A DNA stretch of 64,000 bases from Brugia malayi (GCF_000002995.4 NW_025062479.1:21820721-21884720); one strand, 5' to 3'; numbered from the stretch's first letter, positions 27,855 to 42,315 are shown. Notes: generated from the sequence alone by a model not told the origin. A program made the numbers and translations.

Positions 27855-30800
27855 ATGTCAATTGAAATGGAAAAGCATACAAATAAACAATTCAGAATGA
27901 AAGAATTTCAAGAACGTCCATCTTTGTTGACGTAAAATTTTCACTTAATAAATTTTTTCAGAAATATAGAAATATATTAAAATTCAAATATTGGCTTTGT
28001 CATAATTTCTTGTCACAATTACTAAATTACTTATTGAAATGATTTAAAAGTTATTCATTCATTTTTGAAACAAAATAATTTTACTTCTTTTTATGGAATT
28101 TTCAGAACACTTTTGACGCAAACAGATTTGTCATGTTTAAAGAATTTCTTCTGCGCCATGTTTTTCCTATTATTCTTGAAAACAGTATTTGAAGATAGCG
28201 TATCTCACGGGAAGTAAGTTGCTATGAACTGTACTATCTAACATACTTAAACGTACGTACACGTTCAATATTATTGTTTCAAGTAAACGTGTGAGTATAA
28301 ACGAATTGTTCAGTGATGCACAGAATTGTAACGTCATTTTAAACGTTTTAAATAAAAATGCAACGTTGTTTTAAAAATATTTTATTGCTTATAAAATATA
28401 TGAATTTAATTAGAAAGCCATAAAAATTATTTTCATACTTTTAGTCCAGTGCATCATTTATGGCTGATAAAATGGAATTTCAACAAATTACCGATAACTT
28501 TAATATTCTGGTGTTTATTAGCAGGTAGTACGTTGCTTATTTATTATAGCTTGCAATTCTGGAGTAGAAGACCATGCAAAACGGTAAGTAATTTAAAATA
28601 GTAAAGTACCATGCAAAACTGTAAGTAATTTAAAATAGTAAAGTACCATTCAAAACTGTAAGTAATTTAAAATAGTGAAGTACCATTCAAAACTGTAAGT
28701 AATTTAAAATAGTAAAGTACCATTCAAAACTGTAAGTAATTTAAAATAGTAAAATACCATGCACTGAATTAGAAAGAATTGTAACTAAACCGCATCCTCA
28801 AATGGAGCATAATCGTAATTTAAATTAATATAAAGTAGAAAATTCAATATCTAAAATCAAAAATACATGAACAAATTCGCATTTAATCACAAGTAAATGT
28901 CATCTGATAAAATATCTTCTTTTTATCACTTATCACTCAGATATATTTCAGGAACCAATGAAAGATTTTATCATTTTATTGTTTCTCTATATTATCTATT
29001 TATGTGCATTATTCTATTGCTGTTTTCGATTTATTTTAACGATGCAACTCGAATGTGCTTGCACCTTTATTGTAACCTGCGAAAGTGTAAAAAATTCATT
29101 ATGTATTAGTATCAGTGATAAAAATATTTTGATAAGATTAGAATTGAGAAATAAATTTTAAATTTTATTTCAAATTTAATGATAACATTGGTTATCATAG
29201 CAATATGCAATGTAAAGAGTGAATGTTTTTTTCAATTAAAGAATTTTTGACAAAATTAAATGAAATTTAAATTTAAATTTTAGACACGCATTTCAATGAA
29301 AGTTCATTCTTTTATACGTGAAGTATACTCGTTGGCAGTCCGTTTAAAAATTGAAGCTGGTAAAACTGATGGTCTCAAGGTATTATTGTTAATTAAATTT
29401 TTCTTAACTTTTAATAAGTTTAAAAATTAATTAAAATTTCAACAATTATTATTAGCAATAATATTAGATTACAAATTATACAAATGATAATTTAATTTAT
29501 GTACAATTCTTGATTAACTTCTTTTATGTAAATGCAACATTATTTACTTATTGTTATTCGTCTAGCTATTAAAAAAAAAAAAAAAAAAACGAAAGATAAA
29601 TTTTTTTGCTAATTAATTTTACTGATCAGGATGATGACATTCCGGAAAAATATCCAACACTTGAGCAATACGTTTATTTCTTCTTCTGTCCCTCATTAGT
29701 CTTTCGTCAATCTTATCCCAGGTATTTTTAAAATTTTCTTTAAACGCATCTTTAATTCGATAAATTATATGATGCATAATGAATTTTTCAATCATTTCAA
29801 TTTAGAAATTCAAATTGCAATTGGCAAGCTGTAAAAAATTATGCACAAGAGATTATTATTATTATTTATTGCGTGGATCTTATTTTTATACAAGTAAATT
29901 TTACTTTTCTAAATTTCATACTATTTTTTCTAATCAAATAAAAACATTTTTTCTCCTTTTTTCTTTCTTTTTTTTAAATGAATTCTTGCAAATTTGATGA
30001 AATTTTTTAAAATTTCAGATGATATTACCTCAATATGAGAAAGAGAATGTTACGGCAGTTAACTTTTCAGCAAAAGTAAGTAATATATTTAATTCGATAA
30101 CAGCTGGTGCATTATGTTTACTATTACTCTTCTATGGTTTACTACATTGCTGGTTGAATATGTTTGCAGAATTATTGCGTTACTCAGATCGACAATTTTA
30201 TTTGGTATTATTAAATTCTTTCAAAATTTATTTTCATTTTTATTAATTCATTGTAATCTTTTTTTTTTTTTTTATTAGTCTAAAAATTGAAAACAATTAA
30301 TAAATTTATTGCTAAATGTTGAAATTGTGATAATAAGTGAGCTAATTAAGCTTTAAATAAAGTTAAAATTATGAAAAAAAAAAAACTTCTTTTCTTCTTG
30401 TTTTCAGAATTGGTGGAGTTCAAAATCGATGGCTGAATATTATCGATTTTGGAATTTAGTTGTACATGAATGGCTCTATGCTTATATTTATCGAGATATT
30501 TCACAGGTTATTTACAATTTAGAAATTAAATAGCAAATTCAAATATTGGATGAAGCAAAAGTTTAGCAAAATAATCATATGAAATTATTTTTTTTAATTT
30601 TAAATATTTTATAGATGATTGGAGGAAAGAAAGGTCTTTTCATTGCTCAAACAATGGTATTTTTCTTTTCATCAATATTTCATGAGTACTGGTTTGGTTT
30701 GGCTTTAAGAATGTTCTATCCTATCATATTCACCTTATATTTCATTTTCGGAGGTATTTGACCTATATTTTTCACAAAATTTAGAAAATGAAAAGCTCCC

Positions 30801-31370
30801 AATTATTCTGCCTCTCTCTCCCTTTCCCTCTCCTCTCTCTCTCTCACAAACACAGAGAACTGATTGAAATATACAAGTTACTTTCTAATTTATTCAAGTT
30901 CAAAGAAAAATTAAAAATGTTTTCAATAATACAAATTATTTAATGAAAATAATTTGAGAGTTATGAAGAAAAAAAAAGTTTCATAAATTATTTATGAATT
31001 ATTAATTGTCAAATATGAAAAAAAAAAAAAAAAGAAGAAAAAAAAAATGTAGTAAAAATGAAATAAAATGAATTTGAAAAAGAGTTTTTTTCTTCTTCAA
31101 TTTCATCCTGAAAAAAAAAAAAAAAAAAATAGGTCAATCAAATAAAAAAATTTTATAGGAATTTTCTATTCGTTATCACAATTTATCACTTCAAAACAAA
31201 TTTGGAATATAGCAATGCATACAAATTTATTAATTGGTACTGGATTATTTGTATCGTTGTACAGTGAAGAATGGTATGCTAGACAACGTTGTGATCCATA
31301 TTTTAATCATTTTATTCTTGATTTTATCATACCTCGTCATTGGTTCTGTCAAACATTAAACGATCGATAA
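27855..31370 (+). CDS. SOAT: Sterol O-acyltransferase (ACAT/SOAT), MBOAT family
   Basis: ER multi-pass enzyme joining a fatty acyl-CoA to a sterol for storage as sterol ester. Eleven exons, all in frame, 456 aa: 27855-27931, 28106-28213, 28445-28583, 28952-29086, 29284-29379, 29630-29721, 29806-29893, 30019-30204, 30408-30506, 30615-30753, 31159-31370. Seen: RISMKVHSFIRE, EQYVYFFFCPSLVFRQSYPR, the catalytic-region YYRFWNLVVHEWLY (Asn323) and SSIFHEYWFGL with the active-site His363, and the C-terminal SLYSEEWYARQRC. The usual FYxDWWN motif reads FYLNWWSS (residues 305-312), an Asp-to-Asn change. The polar N terminus is shorter than in mammals. Nematodes do not make sterols, so this would esterify diet- or host-derived sterol (inference). 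Exon 3 ends in a tandem repeat of its own splice donor. Exon 4 (TM-rich) was placed from family alignment. Confidence 0.93.
28571..28762 (+). repeat. 37-bp tandem repeat copying the SOAT exon 3 donor five times
   Basis: The donor GTAAGT recurs at 28584, 28621, 28658, 28695 and 28732. The unit is CCATGCAAAACGGTAAGTAA followed by TTTAAAATAGTAAAGTA. Copy one includes real exon end (Pro-Cys-Lys-Thr); later copies keep the exon-like bases with CATGC or CATTC variants and ACTG in place of ACGG before the donor. Confidence 0.95.
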
Positions 31371-33791
31371 TTTTCTTTTTTAAGAAAAATTCTTTCATAT
31401 TAAAAGCATTCATTTTTTTTTAATTAATATTTTTTGTTTTAAAAATTTCAAAAAAAAAAAAAAAAAAAACCGATTAATTAATGGTATTAATTTTGAATTT
31501 ATTTGTATATTTCAATTTATATTTACTTGAATTTTTATATATTTATTTATATATTTGAATTTATATTTCAAATTATAATTTTCAAATAAAATTTATTTCA
31601 GTTAAAAAGATTTCAGTTTTTTTTTTTTTTTTTTGAATTTGCTAATGTATATGAAACATATAAAGCTTTTGAAAATTTAATTTTGAAAAGTTTTATTCAC
31701 TTCAACTGAACAAATGTTCTGCTTGTAATTAGCAAAATTTACTGCTTCAGAAATAATTTCCAATAAACGCTGATAATTGATAATGAATTATTAATGTAAT
31801 GATAAGATGTTAAACAAGAAATTTTGACTACTAAATTGATAACTTTGAATTATTTGGAAACAATTTAGAATCAACAAAAAACTCTATCTGATTTAGAGAT
31901 TTCAATATATTTAAATTACAGTACTTGCAAACATTGTAAATTAGCAGATCAGAATTTGGGATAGTTTGATAATTTCATTTCATTTAAACAACGGAAAGCT
32001 GGACATAACTACCATCACAGTAATTTTGAATTAATTAATTAATTAATTACTGGAAAGTTAATACTAATTAATAAGTTAATAAAAATTATACTATGCATAT
32101 TGCCATTTCCTTTAGAAATGGAAATTTTAAAAAATTTATGTTTTCCAATTCAAAATTTCTCTTCCAAAGAATCATTCCGTGTGTGCCTGAAAATGAAGTT
32201 GGCACGGTTGCACATTGCTGTATTAAAGATTTTACACGTGCTGTTACGTGTAACACACGTTAAAACTTGATGAATGATTTGTTTTCTGATATTACTGTTT
32301 GTACAATTTGATTTGCTATTTCATTAATTTTATTAATTTTTCATTTTTTTTAAAAAATTTTTTTAATATATCTTTTTTTTAAATTAATTTTATTAATATT
32401 TCATTATTCATTGATTTCATTTTTTCTTTTTTTATATATTTGAACTGTGATTTGCATTAATTTATTATTTAATAAAAATTTATTTCTATTCAAAAATGAA
32501 AGCATAGAAAACACGAAAATTCCTCTAAATGCATTTCTCTCTTCTTTTTTTTCTTTATTCCTCTCAGAATTATTTCTCTTCCGATTTAAATATTTTTTTC
32601 AGATATTAATAATTTCTGATTTTTTGAATGTTAACAAATAGCGGCTGTTACTTTTTCATTATTCTGCATAAAAAATGAAAATGTATAAAATATGAATTAT
32701 TGCTTTGATCACGCAAGAACGTGAAAAGTGATCACGCAAGAACGTAAAAAAAAGTTGAATTTGTATTAGAGATGCAAAATAATATTTATTTAGCAGTTAT
32801 TCCGATTGACTCAACTGTAAGTTTCTTTTAAAAGAAAAATTATTGCTTACCAAAAATATAAAATAAAATAAAATTTTCCTTTTTATTCTTTTCATTAATT
32901 TGTCTAATGAGAAAAAGACAAATAATAATAGTAATAATAGAAACTTATATACTTCATTAAACGGAAGTAATCATTCATTCAAATTTAAATTTAATTTATT
33001 GGTAGATGCTGGCAGATGGCAGTAGCGTTGACAGTTGACAGTACAACTCATCACACATCTTTACAAATTAAAAATTGTAATTTTAAAAGAAAGGAAAAGG
33101 AGAAATGCCGAAATACCATTTCTTTGGAAGGATCTGAATAATCTTGGCAAAGTATCAAAATATATATTTAATTTTCAAAAATTTTTTTCAATTTCAAATT
33201 TTAAAAGATATCATTAACGCAGCTTAATATTTTCCATTAGACAATTATTTCTTTTTTTTTTTTTTTTTAGAATGCAATTCATCAATGTATAATTAAACCT
33301 TTTGTTTGGAAATCTGATAATAAACAAACAACAAATGCAATGAATGCTTTTGAGAATTTTTTGCTTTTCTGCAAATGATAAGATTAATTTAATAAATCAA
33401 AGTAAATGTCTGAAAATTTAAAAAAAAAAACAAAATTTTTTTTTAAAATAATTTTTAAATATCAAAATGTTTAAGCATAACAACTACCAATAGTACTTAT
33501 TTCATTTTGTTCTGTTTTTTTGTTTCTAAAAATTTGTATTTTCTTAAATTTATGTCTTAAAAAATTTGATTAAAAATCAAATTAAACACATTAAAGTTTA
33601 TCTTTATCTTAGAACGAGTTGTTATCAGCTATGTATTATCAGCTAGTTCAAAGATTTTAAACAGATTTTACAGCATTACAAAAGAGAGAGAGAGAGAGAG
33701 AGAGAAAAAAAAGATAACCGGATTGTTTGATGGAAAGCGACAACTTATGAAAAAATTATCGATAAAATGAAAAATTGCTGACAAAATGAAA

Positions 33792-33826
<35 letters not shown>

Positions 33827-35135
33827 AAAAAATTGTAATTTTTTCATAGATAACATTAATTATCAAATGTTTATCAGTTAAATACATATATTTCATATAT
33901 TATTTCTTTTTTAAAATGTCATTTTCACATTCCATCCTGTAATTAATTAAATGTTAAATATTTTTATCAAATATGCATTGAAATACTTTACTTATATAAG
34001 TAATACGTGATCGTTTTGACGTTCAACAATACAATTATATGAATGAATTTTTATTTCTTTTTTTTTTTTTTTTGTTGATAAAACTAAAGTATTTGTAAAA
34101 CATTCGTAGCAATAATCGTTTCAATTATCTTTTATTTCCGTTCATTTTACTGATAAGTTTTTTTTTTTTTTTTTGTTAAAATATATTTATTAGCAATAAT
34201 TAATTAAAATAAAAATTAATAAAAAAGAAAAGAAAAGAAATGCAGGAATAATTTTTGTTTGAAATTCTTTTTTCAAAATTAATTCTATAAAATGAGCTAA
34301 AAAATTGATTTTATCATCCAAATATAATCTTTTATCAAATTAAAAAGCATAATTTTAGCTTGAACAATATATTCTCAAAACAAAAATATTATAGTTAAAA
34401 TGTAATAAATTGAATTAATAAATGAATTAAAAAAAAAAAAAAAAAAAAAAGAATTACAGGATGTTTTGATTGGAAAATATTACGTCGGTAAAGTAATTAA
34501 GAGTGGTTAAAAGAATGAGAAATTTTTGAAGAAGAATGGGCAGTGTTAGAGGAACGAAATTTTTAACATCAACTTGAACAAATGGAAAAGGGTGTGACAA
34601 TCTAAAAGGAATAAAATTTTTGAAATCAACTTAAGAAATTCATCAATATACATACCATCATCCAATTCTATCCGTAAATCGTCAATACATCTTCTTCTAT
34701 CCTCCTTTTCAACCGAACAATTCATCTACCTACCGAGCAATCGAGACATCATCAACAGCAGTTCATTATTAACAACCACAATTATCTACCACCACTACCA
34801 CTACTACCTACCATCGCCCATTATTGTTATTAACATTTAAAGATACCAAAAAGTGATCATCTTTCTCATACTCCCCTCACCCTATCAGCAAAAACAATTT
34901 CTTCGTTTCAAATTTTATTTCTCGACGAAGTTAAGTTCTCATTTGTTGTTCTTGTTTTATCACAGATTATTCAATAAATATCATGTTTTATCAGCGATTT
35001 ATCATCACTTTAAAAAAAAAATATACAATATGTTTTATCAGTAGTGATTATTCAACAAATTGAAGTACATTTTAAATAATGCTTTGATTATAATAATTAT
35101 ATTGTCATTGTATTTTTTAATAAAATTTATAGGGT
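31371..35135. other. Long intergenic region between SOAT and the patched-related gene
   Basis: Mostly AT-rich filler with poly-A/T runs and a (GA)n run at 33684-33703. Notable are a GC-richer patch at about 32170-32265 with several ACGTG cores, and two near-identical copies of GATCACGCAAGAACGT at 32709 and 32731. A possible orphan exon follows TTTTTTTTAG at 33270: 33 open codons to TGA at about 33378, not placed in any gene. The ptr 5' flank ends with TTTATAG just before the ATG. Confidence 0.45.
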
Positions 35136-38100
35136 ATGAAACAATTGGAAGGCTGTAGTAAAAAAATAGAAGATTTATTTATCAAATGTTTTTATTATCA
35201 TGGCTTACTGGTTGGTCGTTATCCTGGACGATTTTTGATTGGTTCATTGCTATTAACAGCAATTTGTATGACAGGATTACCTGCTTTACAAATTAATTTG
35301 GATCTTTACAAATTGTTTGTTCCATGGGATGCACCTGTACGACAAGAATTTGAAAGGTTTTCATAATTTTGCTTCTTATTTTAATTTAAATTACAAATAT
35401 TTATGAATGAAAATTTTCTTCATACAATTTTAACTGAAAAGATATTAAAATTAGTTTAAATAACTAAAAAAAAAAAAAATGAGTGAAGTTAGTCGAGTTT
35501 AAATGAAAGTCAAAAAATAAAAAAATGAAAACAATTAAAAATTTTATAAAAGTTTTTTCAAAAAAAAAGAGAGGAAAGAAAGAAAGAAATGATAATAAAA
35601 AATACTTTTAAACGATAATTACAAAGAATTGACCAATCCAATAAATGACCAAAGATTGACCATTCCATTTCACTGCTACGCTTTTCATTTTGCGCTAAAA
35701 TGTTTCAGCTTATTCGTATAGAATTTTCTTTCTTTTTTTTTTTTTAAAAAAAAAAGAAAAAAAAAAAAAAGGCTTAGCGACGGTCATTGACACTTCCGGC
35801 AGTTATTTAGATTAACAGTTTTTAACGAAATGCCGCTGGGAATTTTGCAGAATACTAATCGAATTAAACGACAAGTTGACATTCTCAAAGGTTTGTCATC
35901 TTTTTATTTTTCTTCAAGATTAGTTTGTTTACAAGCCATTTATTTGATTTTATAAAAGTCATTTTTACCAATAAAATTTGTTAATCTGTAATTTTAATAG
36001 ATATATTGAAAAATTCATTTACATAATTGAAAAGTGTTTTTCTTTCTTTTTTTTTTTTTTTTTTTGCATTTTATTTTTATTTGTTATATTCATAACAATC
36101 ACACATTTATCATCAAATTGTCACAACCTTTGCAGATCCTATTCGCATTGATGTCATTCGATTTTATGCAATACATGAAGAGAATTCGAATTTGCTCGAA
36201 TCACGTACGTTACGTATGATATATCGTTATACCACTGAAATTATGAATACCACTGTTGAATTTAATGGCAAAATTTATCGATTTGAGGATTTTTGCCAGA
36301 AAGATTATGATGAAGAAGTAAGTTAGATTTTCAATGAAAAAAAAAAAATTTTTTTTTTTTTTTGCGTTTTTTTTGTTTTTGTTTTTATCGATTATAATTA
36401 TTTGTCATATGAAATTTCTTTTAGCTTTAGATAATAGATGAAAGACAAAAAAAAAAAAAATGAAATAAAATATTATTTAATAACAATTTAGAAATGTTCA
36501 AATGAATTGAATGTTTGGCTAAAGCATGCAGAAATACTTTTCCGTGACGGAAAAGCTAATTCAAATCCAAATTTACAACTATCATATCCGGTTATGTATT
36601 TATTTAATCGACCAAAGGATATTGGTCAAGTGAGCCATTTAATAATTCACCATATTTATCTAAATTTTAAACGCTACAAAAAATTTCAAATGTATTTTAG
36701 GTGATTTATGGTGTAAATGTAACTGGTCGAAAACGTGAAATAAGTAGTGCAAAAGTGGTAACAGTACATTGGTATATCAATTTCAAGAGTTCACCTGAAA
36801 AAGAGAAAGCTTATGTAGCATTTCGAAAAGCACTTGATAATTTTTGGCTTTCCAAAAAGAATGAATCGAAGCTTAAATTCATTCCACATAAGTAAGTATT
36901 TTTTTTTTTTTTTAAATTTTAAATGAACATTTTTTCATCTTTCATTTTATTTTTTTTTTTCTTCTAATCATTTATTTCACTTACTTAAAATACTTTACTT
37001 AACTCAATAGATTATTGTTATATTCAAATATTTATTTTTATATTACTTTCTCTTTAATTTAATTACAATTAACAATTTATACATAAATTAATACAATAAT
37101 CATTTATTTAATTCAATTTTTCTATTATCTTCCAATGAATAAATTTCAGTTTTATATTTTTGTTCTTTAACATAATAAAAAAATAATTGTTATTATCAGA
37201 AATATCAAAATTTTTTAGTGATAAAGCAATGAACGATGAATTACTTTTGATTATCGAAGTAGCACTACCATTTGCAGCTGTTGTTTCATTGCAATTGATG
37301 CTTTTCGTCGTTCTTTCAAATTATTCCAGAGATATTATCAAGTAATCATTTCATTTCATTTCATATTTGCTTCTTTTTGCTTCAAAATTAAATTCATTAA
37401 AATGACTAATATCTTACATCTGTCTGATAATAACCACTGATATCATATCATCTTCAATAGATACAACTTATCACTTTTGTATGTCAAACTTTGCATCCAA
37501 TCACTAGCTGCAAATAAGCATTTTAATTTGCATTTGTTTATTGCAAGAATAAAAATGAATTAAAAAATAGCAAAAATTTAATATTTCATTTTATCTTTTC
37601 ATAAATATGAAAAGATAAACGTTTCCGTTTAAAGGATTTCATTCTTATAAAAGAAAATGCATCATTTTGCTTGATGCATTCAAAACAAGTTTAAAGGACA
37701 TCAACAATACAATTTATATGTCAGTGATAAGATGGAAAGGACACATTAAAAGTGACATTAACGTCAACTCTTATCATTCATTGATATTAATCTAAATGAA
37801 GAGAGAAAGAAACATTCTTGAAATTTTAATTTACAAAAATGAAATAAACAAACATTTAAATTAAACATTAAATCAACAATTATTCTCTTTACTACACACA
37901 TATATATATATATTCAATTTTTATTTGAAAAAAAAAAAAAAAAAAATTTTTTTTCCCTTTTTTTAAGATCAAAACCAGTGGAAGGTTATCTGGCAGTGAT
38001 ATCAGTTATCTTATCACTAATTTGTACTTTTGGACTGCTCTTTCGTCTTGGAATGCCTTTCAATCCAGTATCATGCACAATGCCATTTTTGATCCTTGCA

Positions 38101-41100
38101 GTTGGTAATACTTTGAAAGAAAAAAAAAAACATTTATTTAATATCTAATTATTAATAAGTTTTTTTCTTCTTCAGTTATTTACACTTTTGTTAAGGTGTT
38201 GATGATGCATTCCTGATGTTAGGCGCTTGGCGTACCACTAATCGGCGCTTATTGGTTGAGGAACGCATGGCGCTAACAATGAGTGATGCCGGTTTATCCA
38301 TTACTGTAACATCGGTTACTGATTTCGGTTGTTTTGGTAAATTTATTTAGTTTTTTTTTTTTTTTTTAATGGAATAAATAAATAAATGATTGAATATAAT
38401 ATTTTGTTGAAATTTTTGTTATTTTAAATTCAAATGCTAAAAATTAAAATAATAAATATGATTTGCGGTAGTTTTTTTCTTTTTTTCTTCTTACAACAGT
38501 TTTCTTTAGAAAAAAATTTTACCTATGTTTTATGATTGGATAAAACTTGATGGGTAAACTGTTATGCTTTTAAATTAAGGTCATACCCATAAATTGCCCA
38601 TAAAAGAAGCCAAAGAAAGCAAAAAACAAATCATCTGTGATATCCAAATTTCTTCAAGTTTATATTATTAAAGCTAAAAATTCAAAGAAAAAAAAAAGTG
38701 TAAATCTTGATTTAACAATTTTAATTGTTATTAATTACTATGAAAAACCTTAACCTATACTTTTATTTCGAGTAAGGATGACAAAATTGAATTACATATC
38801 ACAGAATACTACATGTAAATTTAAATTTTAAAACAATGAAAGCTTAAGATTAAAAGAATTTCATTAAATTTTTTAAGAAAATTTCAGCTCTTGGTTATTT
38901 CTTATGTCCAATTCCGGCTGTTTCGGATTTTTGTCTGTTAACGGCTACCGGTATTATGATGGATTATCTCTTCCAAATAACATTTTACGCATCCGTTATG
39001 GTTTACGGTGGTCGAAAAGAAGCTGATGGTGGCTTATTAGCATGTTGCTATAAATTAAAATCAAGAAAAAATACAACAAACGATCACTACATGCAACGTA
39101 AATTTCTTATTAATATAAAATAATTTGTTGAAAAAAATAAAAGTTTTATAGCGATTATAGGATTAAATATGAATTAAACAAAATAGTTAATAAAATAATA
39201 AAAAAAGCTAAATAGTTCTCATAAATTAGAAAAGAGAGAGAGAGAGAGGACACTAGTAGTTAAACAATAAAAACAATAAAACAAAAAACAAAAAGTTATT
39301 TGTCATAAAATTATTGTAAATTTTTTTTCAAACTTTCTTTTGTTTCAGAACCTTACATTCATCGATGGTTTGGTGACACCTATGCTCCATTCATATTACG
39401 TAAAGATGTTCGAATTATTTCAATGATTGCTTTCCTCATTTATGCTTCATTAGCAATTTATGGTTGTATATCTATTTCAGTTGACATAAGTCCTAGAAAG
39501 TATATTCGTGATGATTCACCCATTCAACCTTTTATTAATCTTGCTGGTGAGTTGAATTTTTTCTTTTTTTTCAGCTTTAATCTATAAAATTTCTAAAATA
39601 CTTAGATTGTATAATGGATGTAAGAAATTGAAATGTACAGTTAATCAGATCTGATAAGGTTTTGATCAATTACAAGAATTTGCAGGAAAAGAGAAATTCT
39701 TGCAAATGATCAAAATCTATGATATCTTTTATGATAATAAAATTGATAATTATATTTTCTTAATCTATGACATCTTTTATGATGATGAAATTGATAATTA
39801 TATTTTCTTAATAAAATTGATAATTATATTTTCTTAATCTATGACATCTTTTATGATAATGAAATTGATAATTATATTTTCTTAATAAAATTGATAATTA
39901 TATTTTCTTAATCTATGACATCTTTTATGATAATGAAATTGATAATTATATTTTCTTAATAAAATTGATAATTATATTTTCTTAATCTATGACATCTTTT
40001 ATGATAATGAAATTGATAATTATATTTTCTTAATAAAATTGATAATTATATTTTCTTAATCTATGACATCTTTTATGATAATGAAATTGATAATTATATT
40101 TTCTTAATAAAATTGATAATTATATTTTCTTAATCTATGACATCTTTTATGATAATGAAATTGATAATTATATTTTCTTAATAAAATTGATAATCATATT
40201 TTCTTAATCTATGACATCTTTTATGATAAAGAAATTGATAATTATATTTTCTTAATTATATTATATCTTCGATTCTATTTAAAATTTTCAATAACAATAA
40301 CTATTGTACATTCATCAATTATGAACCAATGAATGTTATTTCATTGCGAATTATTAATGTGAAAATTTGAGTTAGCAAAAAAAGATAATAATATATGATT
40401 TTCAATTAGATAAATATATTTGGGCTGATAACGTGATGCCCGTGTTTCACGTGATGAATCCACCGGATTTTCGTACGACAGAAGCACGAGCTCGAATGAA
40501 CGAATTAATCTATCGTCTCGAACATACAACTTATAGCATTGGACGAGTATCAACAAATTTTTGGCTCTGGGAATATCAGCGATTTCTAAATGATTTTCCA
40601 AATATTAATTATACCAAAAATTTCTATGAAAAGAAATATTTGATTGATTTTTTTGATCAATCCGATAGTCAACAATACAGAAGTAAATTTGTTTTCTTTT
40701 TTCACTAATATAAAAAACATTTTATTGTTAGCATTTGCATTTTACATACAAATTATTCATTTATTTATCAAAATAACATAAATGATTTAATGAAAATTGA
40801 TGCTTTAATATGAAACGAAATAATTTAATTTAGTTAAGAATTTGAAATAAATATGAAAACTTTCATCAATTTAAGCTTACGTAAAAATGAAAAGCAATGT
40901 GACAAATGGAGAGCCATGTATAGCAGCTTTTGCATTTCAAACTAGTTTTTATGGACTTGATTCATGGGAGAAACGACATGTAAGTTAGAAAAAAACTTTG
41001 ATTAGAAAAATTAAAAAAAAAAAAAAATTTTTTTGAAATTAGAAAAGAAAAAAGTGGTCCAATTAATTTAAATATATGATCAGTTTACGAGTGATACTTT

Positions 41101-42315
41101 CCATAAAGAATAAAAAAAAAATATTCAAAGCTACTTTTAGATTTCTTAAATTATTTGCAAATTATAACCAAAAATTATAATTATTAGTATTATTAATTAA
41201 AATATCACACATAATTTTCAAAACAATAAAAAAGCAAAAAAAAAATGAAATAAAATGAAATTTTTATAATTAAATTGTATTATTTATAGAATGAACTATA
41301 TCGATGGCGTGCAATGATCGCAGAATATTCTGATTTTGACATCTTTCTTGCTGGCATTTTTTCACCATTTCTGATTGATCAACGTAAAAGCATAGCACCG
41401 TCTTCTATGCAATCAATTGGATCAGCAATTTCTGTTATGGCAATTTTATCTGTCTTTTTCCTACCTGATAAGGTAAATAAGTAAATAAATAAATATGGAA
41501 ATATGTATCGTTTTTTAAATTTCATATATCAGTAATATTTGATATTTGATATCTGCCAATATATAACATTTTTACTCTTTTTCCGTTTAAGAATTTGAAA
41601 ATTTAAACAAAAAAAAAAAAAAAGAAAAAGAAAAGAATTGAACTAAATTACTTTGTTTCTAAATTTAATTTCATTGATGCTTGTCTTCAAGTATTTTCAT
41701 TTTTAGCAATCAGTGTTCTTCATGACTTGGAGTTTATTATCTATTTCAATGGGTGTTTGTGGTGGTTTATCACTTTGGGGTAGTGATTTAGATTCAGTTT
41801 CAATGGGTTGTATTGTTATGGCTATTGGTTTAGCAGTTGACTTTTCCATACATATTTGCTATAGATATCATCGATCATCTCAAAAAACAGCAAATGAAAA
41901 GGTTTTGTGCTTTATGTTTTAAAAATAAATTATATAATTTGAATTGAACCATTTTTCTTTTTTTTTTTGATGTTTGAATATTTCTTTTTTAAAGGTATAA
42001 TAGAATAAATTTTAATAAATTATTTGAAAAGAACGGTATCATAAATTTGCATATTTTCAGGTACGAGAATCTTTAATGATGGTTGGTTGGCCAGTATTAC
42101 AGGCTGGTGGTTCCACTTTATTTTCCATGTTGTCATTGCCATTAATACCTGCTTACCTGGTACGCGTCTTCTTTCAAACTGTGATGCTTGTTAATGTAAT
42201 TGGATTAACTCATGCGCTTTTATGGTTACCACAATTAATTTCATTGTTAGATCCTTGTGAGCGAATACCACTTAGGTTCCGATATCCTTTAAAGGGGTAT
42301 GAACCACAATCCTGA
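35136..42315 (+). CDS. ptr: Patched-related membrane protein with sterol-sensing domain (PTR/PTCHD-like)
   Basis: RND-superfamily protein with 12 predicted membrane spans; PTR proteins in nematodes act in cuticle, moulting and lipid handling. Fifteen exons, all in frame, 876 aa: 35136-35356, 35811-35890, 36136-36317, 36492-36629, 36701-36891, 37219-37341, 37968-38104, 38196-38336, 38888-39097, 39349-39546, 40410-40682, 40876-40979, 41290-41472, 41707-41901, 42061-42315. Seen: first span after GLLVGRYPGRFLIGSLLLTA; a large outer loop; the sterol-sensing block with GVDDAFLMLGAW and SDAGLSITVTSVTDFG; second spans, with loop FRTTEARARMNELIYRLEHT; and GLAVDFSIHICYRYHRS. Both GxxxD motifs (GVDD in TM4, GLAVD in TM10), thought to relay protons or sodium in this superfamily, are intact, so it is likely active. 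Start follows TTTATAG directly. It lies 3.8 kb after SOAT on the same strand. Confidence 0.95.
37350..37463 (+). repeat. Dispersed repeat, copy 1 (ptr intron 6)
   Basis: About 114 bp, TTTCATATTTGCTTCTTTTT through AATTAAATTCATTAAAATGA to AACCACTGATATCATATCAT and TCTTCAATAGAT. The same sequence, same orientation, occurs at 51788-51922 with a 25-26-bp insertion there. Confidence 0.85.
39716..40255. repeat. 74-bp tandem repeat array in ptr intron 10
   Basis: AATCTATGACATCTTTTATG starts at 39762, 39836 and 39910 and continues every 74 bp to about 40206; about seven copies. Each unit contains two shorter near-repeats of AATTGATAATTATATTTTCT. The array begins about 170 bp into the intron and does not touch the splice sites. 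Confidence 0.93.

Noticed and set aside
33016..33378. Possible two-exon gene (ATGGCAGTAGCG at about 33020, then open exon after 33270)
   Set aside because: The frames do not join cleanly and no family resemblance; left as an orphan exon in the intergenic note.
40341..40601. 86-codon minus-strand ORF
   Set aside because: Shadow of ptr exon 11.
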